From Cryoendolithus antarcticus (Eukaryota; Ascomycota; Dothideomycetes; Cladosporiales; Cladosporiaceae), in assembly GCA_002077065.1 (NCBI GenBank), contig NAJO01000012.1, positions 496,001 through 560,000 of the forward strand: DNA of 64,000 nt. Reading direction: 5' to 3'. The notes under the pieces are model-generated. The model searched no databases. It was not told the origin of the DNA and saw only the letters and a program-made list of their open reading frames with translations. Positions 41,463 to 51,715 of the stretch are shown here, piece by piece. Made by a program: the position numbers and the translations under genes. Each line of letters starts with the position of its first letter. Positions within the stretch are counted from its first letter, which is position 1.

Positions 41463-42269
41463 GGATGAAGCTTGATAGTCGAGAAAGAGGAGAATCAAGA
41501 GGAAGCACTTACGCAGAAGAGGCGTGTCCAGTATTGGACGTACTTGTGGTGTTGACGCGCAGGCGATTGTCTATTGCCGTGTCCGAGTCATTTTGGGACG
41601 CGGCAGTATGGGCAGTGTGCAGTTTCGCAGAAAGCCAAGGGACCTGGTCCCGTTAGTATCGAATAACTTCGCTTCGCCACGAAGTGTCCAATGCTCCTGT
41701 GCTTCCATAGTGTGTTTCCGTGCCCAAGAGTCGCTTTGAGGTACCACGCCGAGAAGTGCTGCAATCCAGACTCTGGTTGATGCGGATCTCGGAGTCTCCA
41801 TGGGGGAGTAGTCTAGCGTTGCGCTACAGTGACCAAGCTGGGGAGAGCTTGTCCTGCCCTCCGAAAATTTGAAAAATAGCAGGAAAGATAGGCATACCGC
41901 CGACCGTTCCTGTTCCCACGCAGGTGCCGATCGGAGCGCGTTGAGCGATCATGGGCGTGTCGAGCGCCTCAATCACATGACAATGCTCTGGGATTCAAGT
42001 ACTTCTCACCACTTCCGTTCACTCACTTGATCGTCGATCGCTCCAGACCATCACAGTCGTGACAACAAATATTTCGTATCGACCGTCACAAGACATGGAC
42101 CCGCATCGTGGTTACTGTCACAAGACAACGAGTCGCCTCGTGCAGACTGTCACAAGCTTGGCCTGTGAGTCTCGGCGTAGCCTAGACAACCTTTGAAGCT
42201 ACGCTGACTTGCTTGAGACGCTGACACACTCACACACGGACGCCTTTAATCTCGCAACATGTCAGCGTC
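41463..42269. other. Intergenic with a short tandem repeat
   Basis: I see no gene. The right part contains a 32-nt-period repeat just upstream of the CCCH gene. Confidence 0.5.
42085..42156. repeat. 32-nt-period tandem repeat, about 2.3 units
   Basis: GTCACAAG occurs at 42085, 42117 and 42149, exactly 32 nt apart. The first two units share 11 leading bases and a TCGTG near the end. The third keeps only the first 8 bases. A degenerate copy may precede it at about 42056. Confidence 0.6.
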
Positions 42270-43382
42270 ATGGACTTGCTGCAGTATCTGGTTAGCCCTT
42301 CCAAGGGTGTGGACTCAGCTCACCATGCTGCAGTCGATCAAGGTGACATCCGGGACGCGAGCGCATCCGATGCAGAAGTTGATGTGCTCGAAGACCTAGC
42401 TAAGGCGCTGAAGGATAACCCAGTCGGAACAGACAATCCTCACCCCTCGTCGACGCATGGCAAGGCTCTCGGGGAGCTCGGTACTCTGACCGACGACCTG
42501 GAGGACGGAGAGGTGTTTAACAATCGTTCGGCCAAATCATTGCGCAAGCGTGGCGCGAAGATCTGCTTCTTTACCTATCATGGTCTTGCATGCAAGAGGG
42601 AAGCAAAAGACGAGTGCGCGAATTTGCATGTCGTCCCTGAAGACGGCAACTGCCAGGAGATCAGCACTCATTGGATCAATCGTGGGGTTCACGAGAAAGC
42701 CTGTGGGCTGCCTCTATGTCCATGGAGGAACGGACGTCACGAGCCCAAGCTGAAAGACCCTGAGAAGTCGGGTAGAGGTGCCAGTAGAGATCGCGCAAGG
42801 AAGTCGGCAAGCGCAGTAAGGCCAGTATGTCCAGCTGCCAGGAAGCGCAAGAGACAGCCTCACCGTGATGAGCCTACGGGACCGAATGCAACGACCACTG
42901 CACTATCATACGACGACGTCAACGGAGACTTGGACCGAGAGCTAGTCGCAAAGCGCACCAAGGTTGACTACAGTGACCTCTATCCGAACCCACCGCCCTT
43001 CGTGGCGGCACAAGGTGCTCGACCCTCTTCATGCGTTCCTACCAACCAAATAGCCGAGGGAACAGGAGCGACATGCTTCCCTTGGCTGCACGGTAAATGC
43101 AGGAGAAAGAGATGTGCGATGAAGCACGCGTTGAAAGATCCGCCGAAGATGGTCGAGCCACCGCCAGGTTACGTGCATTACCGTCCGTGTGGGCTCAAGT
43201 GGTGTCCTGGAGATGGAGAGGCGAAGAGAGAAAGGCGGCAGGGTGATGGGAGAAAGTGCGAGCACCCAGAGAGGTACTTCCAGGGGCCGGGAAAGCAATC
43301 AGATGACGGTCTCGAAGACATCGTACCAGTGGAGGCCAAGGCGGGAGAGCAGGAGGCGTGGTTCCTTGAGGGCTTTGAGTAG
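42270..43382 (+). CDS. Protein with two CCCH-type zinc fingers, unknown role
   Basis: A single exon of 370 residues. Two C-x(7-8)-C-x(4-6)-C-x3-H fingers are visible: CFFTYHGLACKREAKDECANLH at about 99-120, and CFPWLHGKCRRKRCAMKH at about 268-285. Each is followed by a short Pro/Cys segment (CGLPLCPW and CGLKWCPG), so the protein has two repeats of the same module separated by a basic, nuclear-localisation-like linker (ARKRKRQ). CCCH fingers commonly bind RNA, so a role in mRNA processing or decay is possible but not shown. The N terminus is acidic and has no domain. The family is not otherwise recognised. Confidence 0.8.
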   Translation: MDLLQYLVSPSKGVDSAHHAAVDQGDIRDASASDAEVDVLEDLAKALKDNPVGTDNPHPSSTHGKALGELGTLTDDLEDGEVFNNRSAKSLRKRGAKICFFTYHGLACKREAKDECANLHVVPEDGNCQEISTHWINRGVHEKACGLPLCPWRNGRHEPKLKDPEKSGRGASRDRARKSASAVRPVCPAARKRKRQPHRDEPTGPNATTTALSYDDVNGDLDRELVAKRTKVDYSDLYPNPPPFVAAQGARPSSCVPTNQIAEGTGATCFPWLHGKCRRKRCAMKHALKDPPKMVEPPPGYVHYRPCGLKWCPGDGEAKRERRQGDGRKCEHPERYFQGPGKQSDDGLEDIVPVEAKAGEQEAWFLEGFE

Positions 43383-43770
43383 CTGGAGACGGCGGACTCG
43401 CGAAAGTAAGGGAAGTAGATGTGAGTGGAGGTCGTCACAGCCTGGAAGTCTTCATCCAGCAGCGACTATAGCCATGCGTTTAGGAGCATCATGAGTGAAC
43501 ATTATATTGACTAGCTTGGAATGTCAACTCCATGAAATGAGGTCTGTTTCTCGGTTGATGCCTTAAAACCTTAGGCTGCACATCCAAACCGCGTAGCTCG
43601 CGTTGCCTGCAGTCGCTCTTAAGCTTCATGAACAGCTACATCGAAGAGAACAATTACACTTGACGACTCGTACATCCACGACCAGTCCTACTGCCACAGC
43701 ATCTCACTCAGGTCTGAATTGATACATTGAACTCGGCGTATAGTCCTTCACTGCATAGTAACGGCCCATC
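43383..43770. other. Intergenic, no gene seen
   Basis: 388 bp between the CCCH gene and the proteasome gene, with no motif beyond a general leader. Confidence 0.5.
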
Positions 43771-44783
43771 ATGGCCGACCGCTACTCATTCTCCCTCACC
43801 ACATTCTCGCCCAGGTATGTCAAGATCGCCTTCTAGGAATTTTCGATGGACCGCTAATCTTATAACAGCGGTAAGCTGGTGCAAATAGGTACATTCGCTC
43901 CCTGGATTATAACACCCTCCCAAGGCCATATCTAACAATCCACTCAGAGTATGCCCTCAACGCAGTAAACCAAGGCGTCACCTCGCTCGGCATAAAAGCA
44001 ACCAACGGCATCGTTCTAGCCACCGAGAAGAAATCCTCAACACCCCTCATAGACGCGGCTTCCTCCTCCAAAATCTCCCTCATAACCCCCAACATCGGCA
44101 TGGTATACTCCGGCATGGGCCCCGACTATCGTGTCCTCGTCGACAAGGCGCGCAAAGTCAGCCACACGGGTTACAAGCGCATATACAACGAGTACCCACC
44201 GACGAGAATCCTGGTGCAGGATGTGGCGCGGGTCATGCAGGAGGCGACGCAGTCTGGAGGTGTGAGACCGTATGGGGTCAGCTTGCTAATCGCGGGCTGG
44301 GATGATGGCATTCTGCCTGCGCAAGAAGAGGCAGAGGCGGAGAAGGAGCTGGGCGTTGGAGAGGGCAAGAAGGCGCCTGGCGGGAAGACTGGAGGCGTGC
44401 TGAAGGGAGGTCCGAGTCTGTACCAGGTTGATCCGAGCGGGAGCTATTTCCCTTGGAAGGCTACGGCGATTGGAAAGAGTGCGACTAGTGCGAAGACGTT
44501 CTTGGAGAAGAGGTATACGGAGGGGTTGGAGCTGGAGGATGCGGTGCATATTGCGTTGTTGACGTTGAAGGAGACCATCGAGGGTGAGATGAATGGGGAC
44601 ACGGTGGAGATTGGTATGTTTTCTGGTGTAAAGTGTTACTCGTACGGAGGCTAATGAGTTGCAGGCATCATCGGGCCACCAGCAAACGACCTGCTTGGAT
44701 ACGAGGGTGTTGAAGGCGCCCAAGGTCCGCGATTCCGGAAACTCAGCCCTGCAGAGATCGAGGACTACCTCACGAACCTATGA
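43771..44783 (+). CDS. PRE8: 20S proteasome subunit alpha type 2
   Basis: A ring subunit of the 20S core. Exons are 43771-43814, 43869-43888 (only 20 nt), 43948-44613 and 44665-44783 (282 residues); introns of 54, 59 and 51 nt are GT-AG. The alpha signature is present: [22 protein letters not shown], joined across two introns. [67 protein letters not shown] and [12 protein letters not shown] fix it as alpha2. It is about 30 residues longer than yeast Pre8 (250). The excess is one insert between IAGWDD and [11 protein letters not shown] containing [16 protein letters not shown] and a Gly/Lys stretch. The insert lies in a surface loop of the family fold and is in frame with good codon use, so it is not an unspliced intron. 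Confidence 0.96.
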
Positions 44784-45350
44784 TCGGCTGATGTGTTCTG
44801 GCGAGGTGCCCATACCAAATGGAAATGAAATCTCTCCAGCACCTTCACGGGCGCGTGGAACCAACGATCTGTATCATACACCACGCAGGATGCAGAAGAT
44901 GTCGGGGGACAGTGCGCTGCTGCTACTGCTGCTGGTGGAGCGATCGCTCGACCCGAGGCCGAGTGCCTCAATAGCAACGGACTGGTCGCAAGCGACGCTG
45001 CAGACTATACTCGATACAAGGCATCAACTGTAGACCATAGTCGACCAATCATACTCATGATCATGATCGGTGCCCATTTCTGTAGCCTCAAACATGCCAT
45101 TCCATGCTATGCTATGTAGATTCGCCGGCGTCTGACCACTTCTGAAACGCCGACCATAGAAATCTGGAGGCCGAACTTTGTCCGCATATATGAGCAATCA
45201 ATCGGACCTCACTTCCTCCAACATAGACACTTATCATTTTGGCAGCATCTCAGTCAATGTATAACTTCGACTCATGCTGCTCTCTGTCAGCCCGTTCATC
45301 TTCCTGACTTCTCCGCGACCTGTACCTTAGTACACAGCAAATTAGTCGAC
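44784..45350. other. Intergenic with a possible uORF
   Basis: 567 bp. It contains an 18-codon open frame at 45274-45330 that ends 20 nt before the anthranilate synthase start. I see no other gene. Confidence 0.45.
45274..45330 (+). promoter_or_regulatory. Possible upstream ORF of the anthranilate synthase gene
   Basis: An ATG at 45274 opens an 18-residue frame (MLLSVSPFIFLTSPRPVP) ending in TAG at 45330, 20 nt before the main ATG. It contains no tryptophan codon. It matters only if the transcript starts upstream of it. Confidence 0.3.
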
Positions 45351-47052
45351 ATGTCGACTCCAGTATGTACACTTCTCGAGTCCACCTCATACAAATCTAA
45401 CATAGGCTCAGACCAACATCCAACCCACCCTGCCCGACATATCCTCCCTCCTCGCCTCATCCGCCTCCCTCCCGAACCCTCCAAACCTCATCCCCCTCTG
45501 CTCCTCCATCTCCTCCGAATTCCTCACCCCCTCCTCAATCTACCTCAAACTCTCCGCCGCCTCCGCCTCCTCTGAATCCTTCCTCTTCGAATCCGCCGCC
45601 ACAACCGAGGCAATCGGTCGCCACTCCTTCATCGGCATCAGCCCGCGCAAAACCCTCGTCTCAGGCCCGAAACATGGCCTTGAAGCGGACCCGCTGCCGC
45701 GACTAGAGAAGGAGTTAGGGCAGTGGAGGGTCGCAGATGTGCCGCGGTTGAGATTACCGCCTATGACGGGCGGGGCGATTGGGTATGTGGGGTACGATTG
45801 CGTGAAGTACTTTGAGCCGAAGACGAGGGACGAGGGGGTCAAGGATGTGTTGGGCGTGCCGGAGAGTTGGTTTGGGCTGTTTGATACGATTGTGGCTGTT
45901 GATCACTTTTTTCAGAAGGTGATTGTTATTACGTATCTGCACGTCCCTGAGGATCCTACAGATGAGACGGAGCTGAAGAAGGCGTATGCTGCGGGACAGG
46001 CGACGATTACGGCCATGCTGAAGATCCTTAAGTCTAAGGACCTTCCCTTACCGCCACAAGGTCCCATCCGACTGAATCAGAAGTACACTTCCAACACTGG
46101 GCAATCTGGCTACGAAGCCCACGTCACCAAACTCAAACACCACATCACACAGGGAGACATCATCCAAGCCGTGCCCTCGCAACGCATTGCTCGCCCAACA
46201 GACCTCCATCCCTTCAATATCTACCGCCAACTCCGCACCATAAACCCCTCGCCCTACCTCTTCTACATCTCCTGCGCGGACTTCAATATCATTGGTGCGT
46301 CGCCGGAGCTGCTCGTGCAGAAATCTCCCACGACGGGGAGGATCATCACACATCCTATCGCGGGGACTGTGAAGCGTGGTGCGGATCCGGCTGCTGATGC
46401 TGAGCTTGCTGCGACATTGAAGGCAAGTTTGAAGGACCGCGCGGAGCACGTAATGTTGGTTGATTTGGCGAGGAATGATGTCAACCGTGTTTGCACGCCG
46501 AGCTCGACGAGGGTGGAGAAGCTCATGGTTGTGCAGCAATTTAGTCATGTGCAGCATTTGGTGAGTGAGGTGTCGGGGTTGCTGAGACCGGGAAAGACGA
46601 GATTTGATGCGTTTCGATCGATTTTCCCGGCTGGTACTGTTTCTGGCGCGCCGAAGGTGCGGGCCATGCAACTCATCGCTTCGTTGGAGAAGGAGAAGCG
46701 GGGAGTGTATGCTGGCGCTGTTGGGTACTTCGGCTACCCGTCCGTCAATCTGACATCTGGCGAGACAGAGGAGGGCGCTATGGACACGTGTATCGCACTG
46801 CGTACCATGGTGCACAAGGATGGCGTGGTCTATCTGCAAGCTGGAGGAGGAATCGTCTTCGATAGTGTCGAGACTGAAGAGTGGGAGGAGACTCGAGACA
46901 AGGCCGCTGCAAACGTGCGATGTGTTGAGGAGGCTGAGAAGCAGATCTGGGCTGAGCAGAACGAGGGTGAAGGGGAGAGTATAGGTCTCCCTGAGACTTT
47001 TGTCAATGGTGAGGCAGGAACGAAAGGAAAGGTGGAGATTGGGGCAGCTTAG
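45351..47052 (+). CDS. TRP2: Anthranilate synthase component I
   Basis: The product converts chorismate to anthranilate, the first step of tryptophan synthesis, with a glutamine amidotransferase partner encoded elsewhere. Exon 1 is only 12 nt (45351-45362). Exon 2 starts at 45406 or 45412 because two in-frame acceptors lie 6 nt apart (CATAG and CTCAG). The second is favoured since the CTAAC branch is too close to the first. The product is 550-552 residues. FLFESA near the N terminus resembles the Trp-binding LLES element, followed by the IGRHSFIGI block. The chorismate-binding domain has QAVPSQR, NPSPYLFYI, GASPELLV, HPIAGTVKRG, ARNDVNRV, FRSIFPAGTVSGAPK and LQAGGGIVFDS. All are intact. There is no amidotransferase fusion. 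Confidence 0.96.
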
Positions 47053-47162
47053 TGATACTGGGTACCTCTGCTTCTCTGAACTTCTCACATGCTTTCTATG
47101 CTGCTATTGAACCGCCTGCAGCGGCGAAACTGGATTGTCTGGGCCATGTCTTCACCCAGACG

Positions 47163-47963
47163 ATGAATGATGAGAACATGTTCCCTCCGAGATGCTGCCA
47201 GAGAGAAATCCCCTTCCAGGACGCTAGACCGATGTTGGACGGCGAGCTAGCCACGCAATTCGAAGCAAAAGCGGTCGAATACAGTACATTGGATCGGACT
47301 TACTGCTCGAATGTGCAGTGCGGTGCATTCGTCGCGCCGGATCCAATGACTAGTGGGCTTTTCGGAACCACGTATGCGCGGTGCTTGCAGTGCTCGCAAT
47401 ACACCTGCAAAGGATGCAAGAACGTATACCATTATGGACCTTGCGCTGTGGACATCGGACTCGAGCAGCTACGAGCCACGGCGCAGGGCGAAGGCTGGAG
47501 GCAATGCAACAGGTGCCGTAGGATGATCGAACTCGCACATGGCTGCAACCACATGACGTAAGTTCTCGTTTGATCCCTACATACGCCTGTACTAACGTAT
47601 TACAGTTGCGTGTGTGGCCATGAGTTCTGCTACGAGCGCGGAGGGAACTGGGTCCCGAAGACGTGCAACTGCGCGCAGTGGAACGAGGAGCGCCTCGAAC
47701 AGCGCGCAGAAGTACTTGTCAACCGCGAGCAGGGTCCGGCTCGTGGTCAGCCAGCTCGGCGTCGTCGTAGGGTCCGGCAGATGGCCCAGCAGCTACTCAA
47801 CTTGGCGGACTGTACACATCCTTTGAACTGGACGGCTGCTGTCGACAATCCCCAGAGGCGTGCCGAATGCGAGCTCTGCCACAGGACAAAAAACGGGGTC
47901 TATGCCTGCAGGCATTGCCGTATCCAGGCTTGCTATGCTTGCAGGCGGAATCGGCTGAGGTAG
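47163..47963 (+). CDS. RBR-type (IBR-RING2) zinc-binding protein lacking RING1
   Basis: Exons are 47163-47557 and 47606-47963 (48-nt GT-AG intron; branch ACTAAC), giving 250 residues. After MNDENMFPPRCC, the usual link after RING1, there is an IBR domain (DRTYCSNVQC, CLQCSQYTCKGCKNVYH) and a RING2-like module (WRQCNRCRRMIELAHGCNHMTCVCGHEFCY, then C residues). RBR E3 ligases pass ubiquitin from RING1-bound E2 to a RING2 cysteine. Upstream in frame is KLDCLGHVFTQT, the tail end of a RING1, but no RING1 cysteines and no ATG. The preceding gene ends only 110 bp before this start. So the protein is either an N-terminally truncated copy or has another function. The C terminus adds a second Cys/His cluster (CELCHRTKNG...CRHCRIQACYACRR). 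A related, damaged gene lies near 62 kb. Confidence 0.7.
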
Positions 47964-48505
47964 GGTTTGGCCGAGTAGGAACTCGATGTCGTTGCCAAAT
48001 TGCTAATGTAATGATCCGGAGCTTAGCACTACTACGAGGCAGAGAGCAACATTATCACGGAGATGTTGTCCAGTGCTTCTCTCACATTGGGCTAAGTGTG
48101 ATCATGGTGGTATTGAGATTAGTAACGTTACATGTATGCTTTACACAATAGAGGAGATGAAGTGACAAATGATCCCTTGGCACTTCCCGAGTCATGCCCC
48201 GCCTCGTACCTGCCACACGTTCCCACGCGCTCCGTCATGGGCAAACCTTACTTAGGCCGCCGTGCATGGCCAGCATGGATTCCCCGACGCGCTCCTCCCC
48301 ATCATCACACTCCGCCGCATCCTCGCCATCCTGACGCTTCCCCGGCCCTTCGTCCAAGTACCACACCCGCACGCGCCCGGCGCTGTCTCACGCGCGTACA
48401 CATAATAGCTAGATCCCACGCGCCCCGGCATTGACGACAGAGGCTCGCGCGAAGTACCGGCGAACGTATAGTCGGATATCGTCGGCGACGAGCTCGACCT
48501 CGAGT
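47964..48505. other. Intergenic, no gene seen
   Basis: 542 bp before the coiled-coil gene. The downstream frame is open without an ATG until 48506. Confidence 0.5.
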
Positions 48506-49777
48506 ATGGCAGGCCCACCAGTCACGCCAGCAAAAGGTAGTCGGTCTTTCGCGGTTCTGCAGGACTCGCCGTTCAGCGACTACTTCACGGACGACGATGC
48601 GCAGTCCACGCCCGCCCGCAGCGGTGGGTCAAGCAGCGGAGCCCACGAGGTGCTATCGCGTATGCACCGCGTTCAATCGCACCTCCTCCACGAGGACGGA
48701 GATGGCTTAGCGAACGAAAAGATCACAAGCATCGTAGTCCGCAAGCTCGCAGAAATGGAAAATGAGATCGCAAGTCTGCATAGTCAAAGTCGCATACACG
48801 CCGAGGATCTGTTCATGGACGACGAGGAGCAGGAAGAGCCACGACCGAGAAGCCAGCGAGCCACGAGATCGCAACCACAATCGCGCGATGATGAGAACGA
48901 TGATCAGCGGTCAAGCTGGTCGCAAGACTCGCAGCACTCCTCACTCCTTGCCTCCGCGCAGTCCGCACTCCAAGCTCTCACTCACGCACAGGAAGAGCTG
49001 AAGGCACGTCACGCGGAGCTCGTAGCTCTGAACGCAGACATCGCTGCTGGACTGGAAGAGAGGGAGACGCAAGTCGAGGAGCTACGGACTGAGAATGAAG
49101 CCTTGCGATCAGACCTGGGCTTCGATCACACCGACCTCTTGTTTCTGGAGCTGCAGATGCGAAGTCTCGAGCTTGCGCCGCTGAGGGAGGAGCTGGAGAC
49201 AGACAGACTTGACAGCGTAGTCGAGGCATGGCGGAAAGACTGGGGAGACGTGGAAGGAAGATTTAGAGGGAGGAGGGAGAAGTACGGTGTACGGACGCCG
49301 AAGAGACGGGACTCTGCACTCGTTGAGCCGAGGAGTGAAGACGGAGAGGACGATGGAGCATGGCGAATTGAGGTCAAGAAGGAGGGATCACAGAGGGTGG
49401 GCAGTCTGACGTTGAGACGCGTCAGTGAGACCACAAGCGAAGAAGACCACGCCCGGCAATCTGAGAGCGGCAGTGGCGCGGATGCTCCGATCTTCGATCC
49501 CACGGCCTCGCAGATCTCCGGTTCATTGGCTCAATCGACCTACACCTCGAACGGAACGCAGACTCTGGAGCCATCAACAATTGACTCAGATCCCGCGCGA
49601 GATAAGCTGTCGCATAGTGCTTCGAAAGAGAGCGAACTGGAGGACGGAGTGGCCAAGAAGCCCACAGCGGCTACTAGCACGAAGCGCAGCCGCCGAGCGC
49701 CTGCACGTAAGACGCCTATCCAGGAGCTTTGGCAATCGCTGTCTGAGCTCGCGGGCGTGGACGTGGAAGGGGATTGA
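48506..49777 (+). CDS. Coiled-coil protein of unknown function
   Basis: 423 residues in one exon from the first ATG in the frame. The N terminus has PPVTPAKGSRSFAVLQDSPFSDYF, a conserved-looking short motif. A long helical, charged segment follows at about 140-240 (AQEELKARHAELVALNADIAAGLEERETQVEELRTENEAL split in heptads), so a coiled coil is likely. The C terminus is basic (KRSRRAPARKTP) then IQELWQSLSELAG. There is no enzyme motif, signal peptide or membrane segment. I do not recognise the family. A structural or cytoskeletal role would be a guess. Confidence 0.7.
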   Translation: MAGPPVTPAKGSRSFAVLQDSPFSDYFTDDDAQSTPARSGGSSSGAHEVLSRMHRVQSHLLHEDGDGLANEKITSIVVRKLAEMENEIASLHSQSRIHAEDLFMDDEEQEEPRPRSQRATRSQPQSRDDENDDQRSSWSQDSQHSSLLASAQSALQALTHAQEELKARHAELVALNADIAAGLEERETQVEELRTENEALRSDLGFDHTDLLFLELQMRSLELAPLREELETDRLDSVVEAWRKDWGDVEGRFRGRREKYGVRTPKRRDSALVEPRSEDGEDDGAWRIEVKKEGSQRVGSLTLRRVSETTSEEDHARQSESGSGADAPIFDPTASQISGSLAQSTYTSNGTQTLEPSTIDSDPARDKLSHSASKESELEDGVAKKPTAATSTKRSRRAPARKTPIQELWQSLSELAGVDVEGD

Positions 49778-50444
49778 GAGCGAGGAGCCATTCCTGAGCA
49801 GATAAACGATTGTCAAGGAGAAGGGTCGGCCTATGTTCAGTAGCGGCTTTGAGAACCGCATTGGAAAACGGTCCTCGCGTTCTTTGTCATCGGAGGACCA
49901 ATACCGGTTGCATTTACTCGCGGCAGAAGTGAGCTGCGAAGGCGCAACGCCCCAAGGGTACCAGGCACTCGTCGATGGAAGCGAGCTTACGTTACAAGCA
50001 TTGTGAGGGCTAAATAGAGTCTTGTGCATGGCGTTGCAGCGCTAGGAGAAGATGTAGGATAGGATCGACGCATGATTGCAGAGCGCGTGTTGTACATCAA
50101 TCATAGTGACATGCTCAGAATTTGGAGACTTTCATTCACCTCTACGGGGACTATCTGCTACAGCCAGCTCATCGCCAGCATGTCAGCCCAAGGTCTTTGC
50201 CTCGACATGCGCCAGCCGGACGAGCACAGGCGATTGAGATCGCCTGCCACTACACCAGCTGGACTTCCCGTGTATGCTCAGCTTCGTCAGAAGCTATGCC
50301 TGCTTGTTCAGGACTTCGTAAGTGTCATGGAGGAGTGAACGAGATTCAAACTCCATGCCTGATCTTCCTGCTTGCTTTTCGCTTCGGAGATTCAAGCAGA
50401 TGACTTTGCGCAGAAGGTGCACTTTTGCTACCGCTCTGGATTGC
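49778..50444. other. Convergent intergenic region, no gene seen
   Basis: 667 bp between the ends of two convergent genes. Open frames here lack motifs. Confidence 0.5.
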
Positions 50445-51715
50445 TTAACCGGAGAAGGGCTCATCGTCCTCATCATCGTCCGAGACGCCGATCTCGTCGA
50501 AGTCATCCTCGAGCTCACGGGCGTTCTTCTTGGGCTTAGCCTACTTGCGTGTCAGTCAAGTTCATCACGCAGAGGATGCACACAAGCCACATACCGCGGG
50601 AATCTTCGCAAACTTCCTCCCATCGTTGACACTTGAACCCGCCACCGAGCTCGCGGTCTTGCGGGCCGGAGGACTGCTGTAGGCCTTCGGGTTGAAGCCT
50701 GACGGCAGCCCGCGACTGGCGGGTGCGGCAGCGGTGGTCGTGGTAGTGGTATTGGTGGCGTCGCTCACAGTGATCTCGCCACTCGCGGAGACAGCGGAGC
50801 TCATACGCGGGCGGAGATGAGGAGGAATTGCGCCAGCTGTCTGCCAGGCGCTGGGACGCGGGCCACTGGCCAGGCTGTTGAATGCGGCGAGAGAGGCGGT
50901 GGTGGAGTTCCCGCCCCAGATAGTGCCACCCTGAGTCGACGAGCCGAGCTTCACGCCACCGCTGCCGAGACCGCGGGAGGTGCAGTTGAAGGTATCGTGG
51001 CTGAGGTTGAGGGACGCAGAGGCAAGGCTGTCGGTAACGGACGATGTCTAAGCTCTATCAGTCTCTGCACATTCTTGGCATAAGGCCTGGGTGACTTGCG
51101 TCGTCGTCGAAGGTGAAGGCGTGAGAGTCCTCGCTCCCATCGCTGTCGTTGTTGCCATCGCTCCCGCCATCGCTGCCACCAGACGCGTCGGAGTCATCGG
51201 CATTTCCCATCGCAATCTGCTCCTGAATGCACTTTAGGCACTTCTGTGGATGGAGTCAGCATCTGTAGCTTCCATCAATTACGACCGTGGCACCTACCGC
51301 ACGATCCGGATTCTTTCTCTGCGTCTTCGCGAACTTATCCAGCCCCATCCACTTACGGCACATGTGACATTCAAGTTCCGTGACCTGCCCGCCAGTGCAC
51401 ATAACGCAAGGAACGAAGCCCGTGGTGACGGGGTTGAATCCTGGCGTCTGTGCCATCTTCTGCTTCATGTCGTTCTGGCGCAAGGTGGCGTACGAAGCTG
51501 GCGGCTTCACCTTGTCGCAGCGACAGCATTTAATCCTGTGAAAGCGTGAGTAAGTCACAAATAGCGGATCGGGGAAATCAGCGCACTTGTCTGGGATGGG
51601 GATGTTGCTGAGAGTCAAGGTCAGTATGCGCTTCGATCGATACGGATAGATGGTAGACCCACGTGGACACAGCAACCCTGGCGAGATAATTGGAGTAGTT
51701 ATTCTTTTTCCCCAT
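50445..51715 (-). CDS. Stc1-domain protein, candidate RNAi-heterochromatin adaptor
   Basis: Six exons: 51663-51715, 51587-51607 (21 nt), 51298-51535, 51100-51243, 50595-51047 and 50445-50540 (334 residues). All junctions keep frame. The intron 51048-51099 begins GCAAGT, so it is GC-AG; the others are GT-AG. Residues 20-110 form an Stc1 domain, a tandem zinc-finger fold: IKCCRCDKVKPPASY, CVMCTGGQVTEL, CHMCRKWMGLDKFAKTQRKNPD and KCLKCI. In fission yeast, Stc1 links the RNAi effector to the CLRC methyltransferase for H3K9 methylation. The middle is acidic (GGSDGGSDGNNDSDGSED) and the rest Ser/Thr/Ala-rich with GGTIWGG. The C terminus is acidic (DDFDEIGVSDDDEDDE). Function in filamentous fungi is inferred only from the domain; generic Stc1-domain proteins there are uncharacterised. 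Confidence 0.85.

Noticed and set aside
42085..42156. CRISPR-like repeat array
   Set aside because: Only two to three degenerate units, no conserved long repeat, no cas genes, and a eukaryotic host.
46048..47088. A 346-codon minus-strand ORF
   Set aside because: Antisense to anthranilate synthase, whose catalytic motifs are all intact.
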